Of a stretch of 64,000 nucleotides of DNA, positions 63,505-64,000 are shown one piece after another. Each line of letters begins with the position of its first letter. The stretch's first letter is position 1. This DNA comes from Sipunculus nudus (lineage: Eukaryota; Annelida; Sipuncula; Golfingiida; Sipunculidae), in NCBI GenBank assembly GCA_026874595.1, contig CM049318.1:20251456-20315455 (forward strand). Reading direction: 5' to 3'. The position numbers and the translations under genes are program-made. The notes under the pieces were generated by a model that saw only the letters and a program-made list of their open reading frames with translations, did no database searches and was not told the DNA's origin.

Positions 63505-64000
63505 CGCTCCCGAGGCAGCAGAAATCTTGCGCCTCTAAAGAAGCAACCGATTTTCACGCTGCCAGCTTTGACCGTTTATGATATATTTAGACACCAGATG
63601 GCGGTTCGTTTTCCACTGAAATAAACGTGCGTATGATGTGACAAACATCCAATCAGATGCCAATAAACAAAAACTCGACAGGCATCCTGGCTCCGCCCAT
63701 TGCTGCGCTTCAAGCGCCGCTTATTGAGTTTCCGGTCGAATTTAAATTGCTCCCTCTGCATTCTCGCATCATCGACCGATTCGATTATGACATTATGACT
63801 GTGTTAGCGTAGCCATGTATCTGTTGTCTGCAGAACTGAAACCAGCAAGCGAGGTGTGCACGCAGCCTTTGTTGTTACGTTTCCTTTGAATTACAGCCCA
63901 TCGGCCGAGCACCTATGTGCCCAAGGCCCTAAGCAAACCACGTCAGGGGCAATTCTCTCTGAGCCTGTGGCCTGTTCAGACGGTTACGCTGGGGGATGAG
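63505..64000 (+). repeat. Dispersed ~490-bp repeat, copy 2 (runs to the window edge)
   Basis: It starts CGCTCCCGAGGCAGCAG and matches 19101-19592 across its whole length in the same orientation. The sequences to the left of the two copies differ, apart from a short GGTAC-A region, so the left border is real. The right border is outside the window. Confidence 0.85.

Noticed and set aside
1-64000. CRISPR arrays, operons or other prokaryotic features
   Set aside because: The window is intron-rich eukaryotic DNA and no regularly spaced identical repeats were seen.

Overview
The window is eukaryotic nuclear DNA: AT-rich, full of introns, dinucleotide microsatellites, MITEs and decayed LTR retrotransposons. 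Spliced genes of the CYP3-clan cytochrome P450 type, together with BEL/Pao and chromodomain Ty3/gypsy remnants and a tRNA-derived SINE, point to an invertebrate metazoan. A mollusc, probably a bivalve, is the best guess, but nothing in the sequence proves the lineage.

The only protein-coding host genes recognised belong to one P450 cluster. Gene A (15230-31383, +) and gene B (35717-45469, -) lie tail to tail. Each rebuilds from 14 exons with the same phases and almost the same exon lengths (71, 97, 53, 97, 117, 89, 143, 119, 127 or 121, 161, 89, 138, 163, 81 nt), giving 514 and 512 residues without a stop or frameshift. Around them lie remains of at least three further loci: a multi-exon pseudogene on - (7958-11853), a last-exon relic on + (6377-6532), a lone exon 2 on - (47321-47417) and a lone exon 1 with its promoter on + (49438-49508). 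The promoter and exon-1 segment of gene A (about 13370-16440) is duplicated at about 48619-50000. This is a typical birth-and-death P450 array. The products should be ER-anchored haem monooxygenases using P450 reductase, with unknown substrates. Both intact genes depart from the usual I-helix acid-alcohol motif, in different ways.

Left edge (1-4503): an LTR retrotransposon end with a tRNA-Pro-like primer-binding site, two opposed MITE copies and a SINE. Centre (13-46 kb): the P450 genes, with introns hosting a related LTR, a long-TIR element, a second SINE and several MITE-like repeats. Right third (50-64 kb): a repeat graveyard without a recognised host gene. It holds a - strand Ty3/gypsy pol remnant in two RT pieces, a + strand gypsy integrase/chromodomain remnant, a 1.6-kb non-autonomous hAT-type element with perfect 8-bp target-site duplications, and a BEL/Pao element lacking RT, RNase H and the integrase core. 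The last ~495 bp repeat a segment of gene A intron 1.

All gene models come from reading splice sites and conserved P450 motifs by eye. Family names rest on motif recognition, not on a database search.
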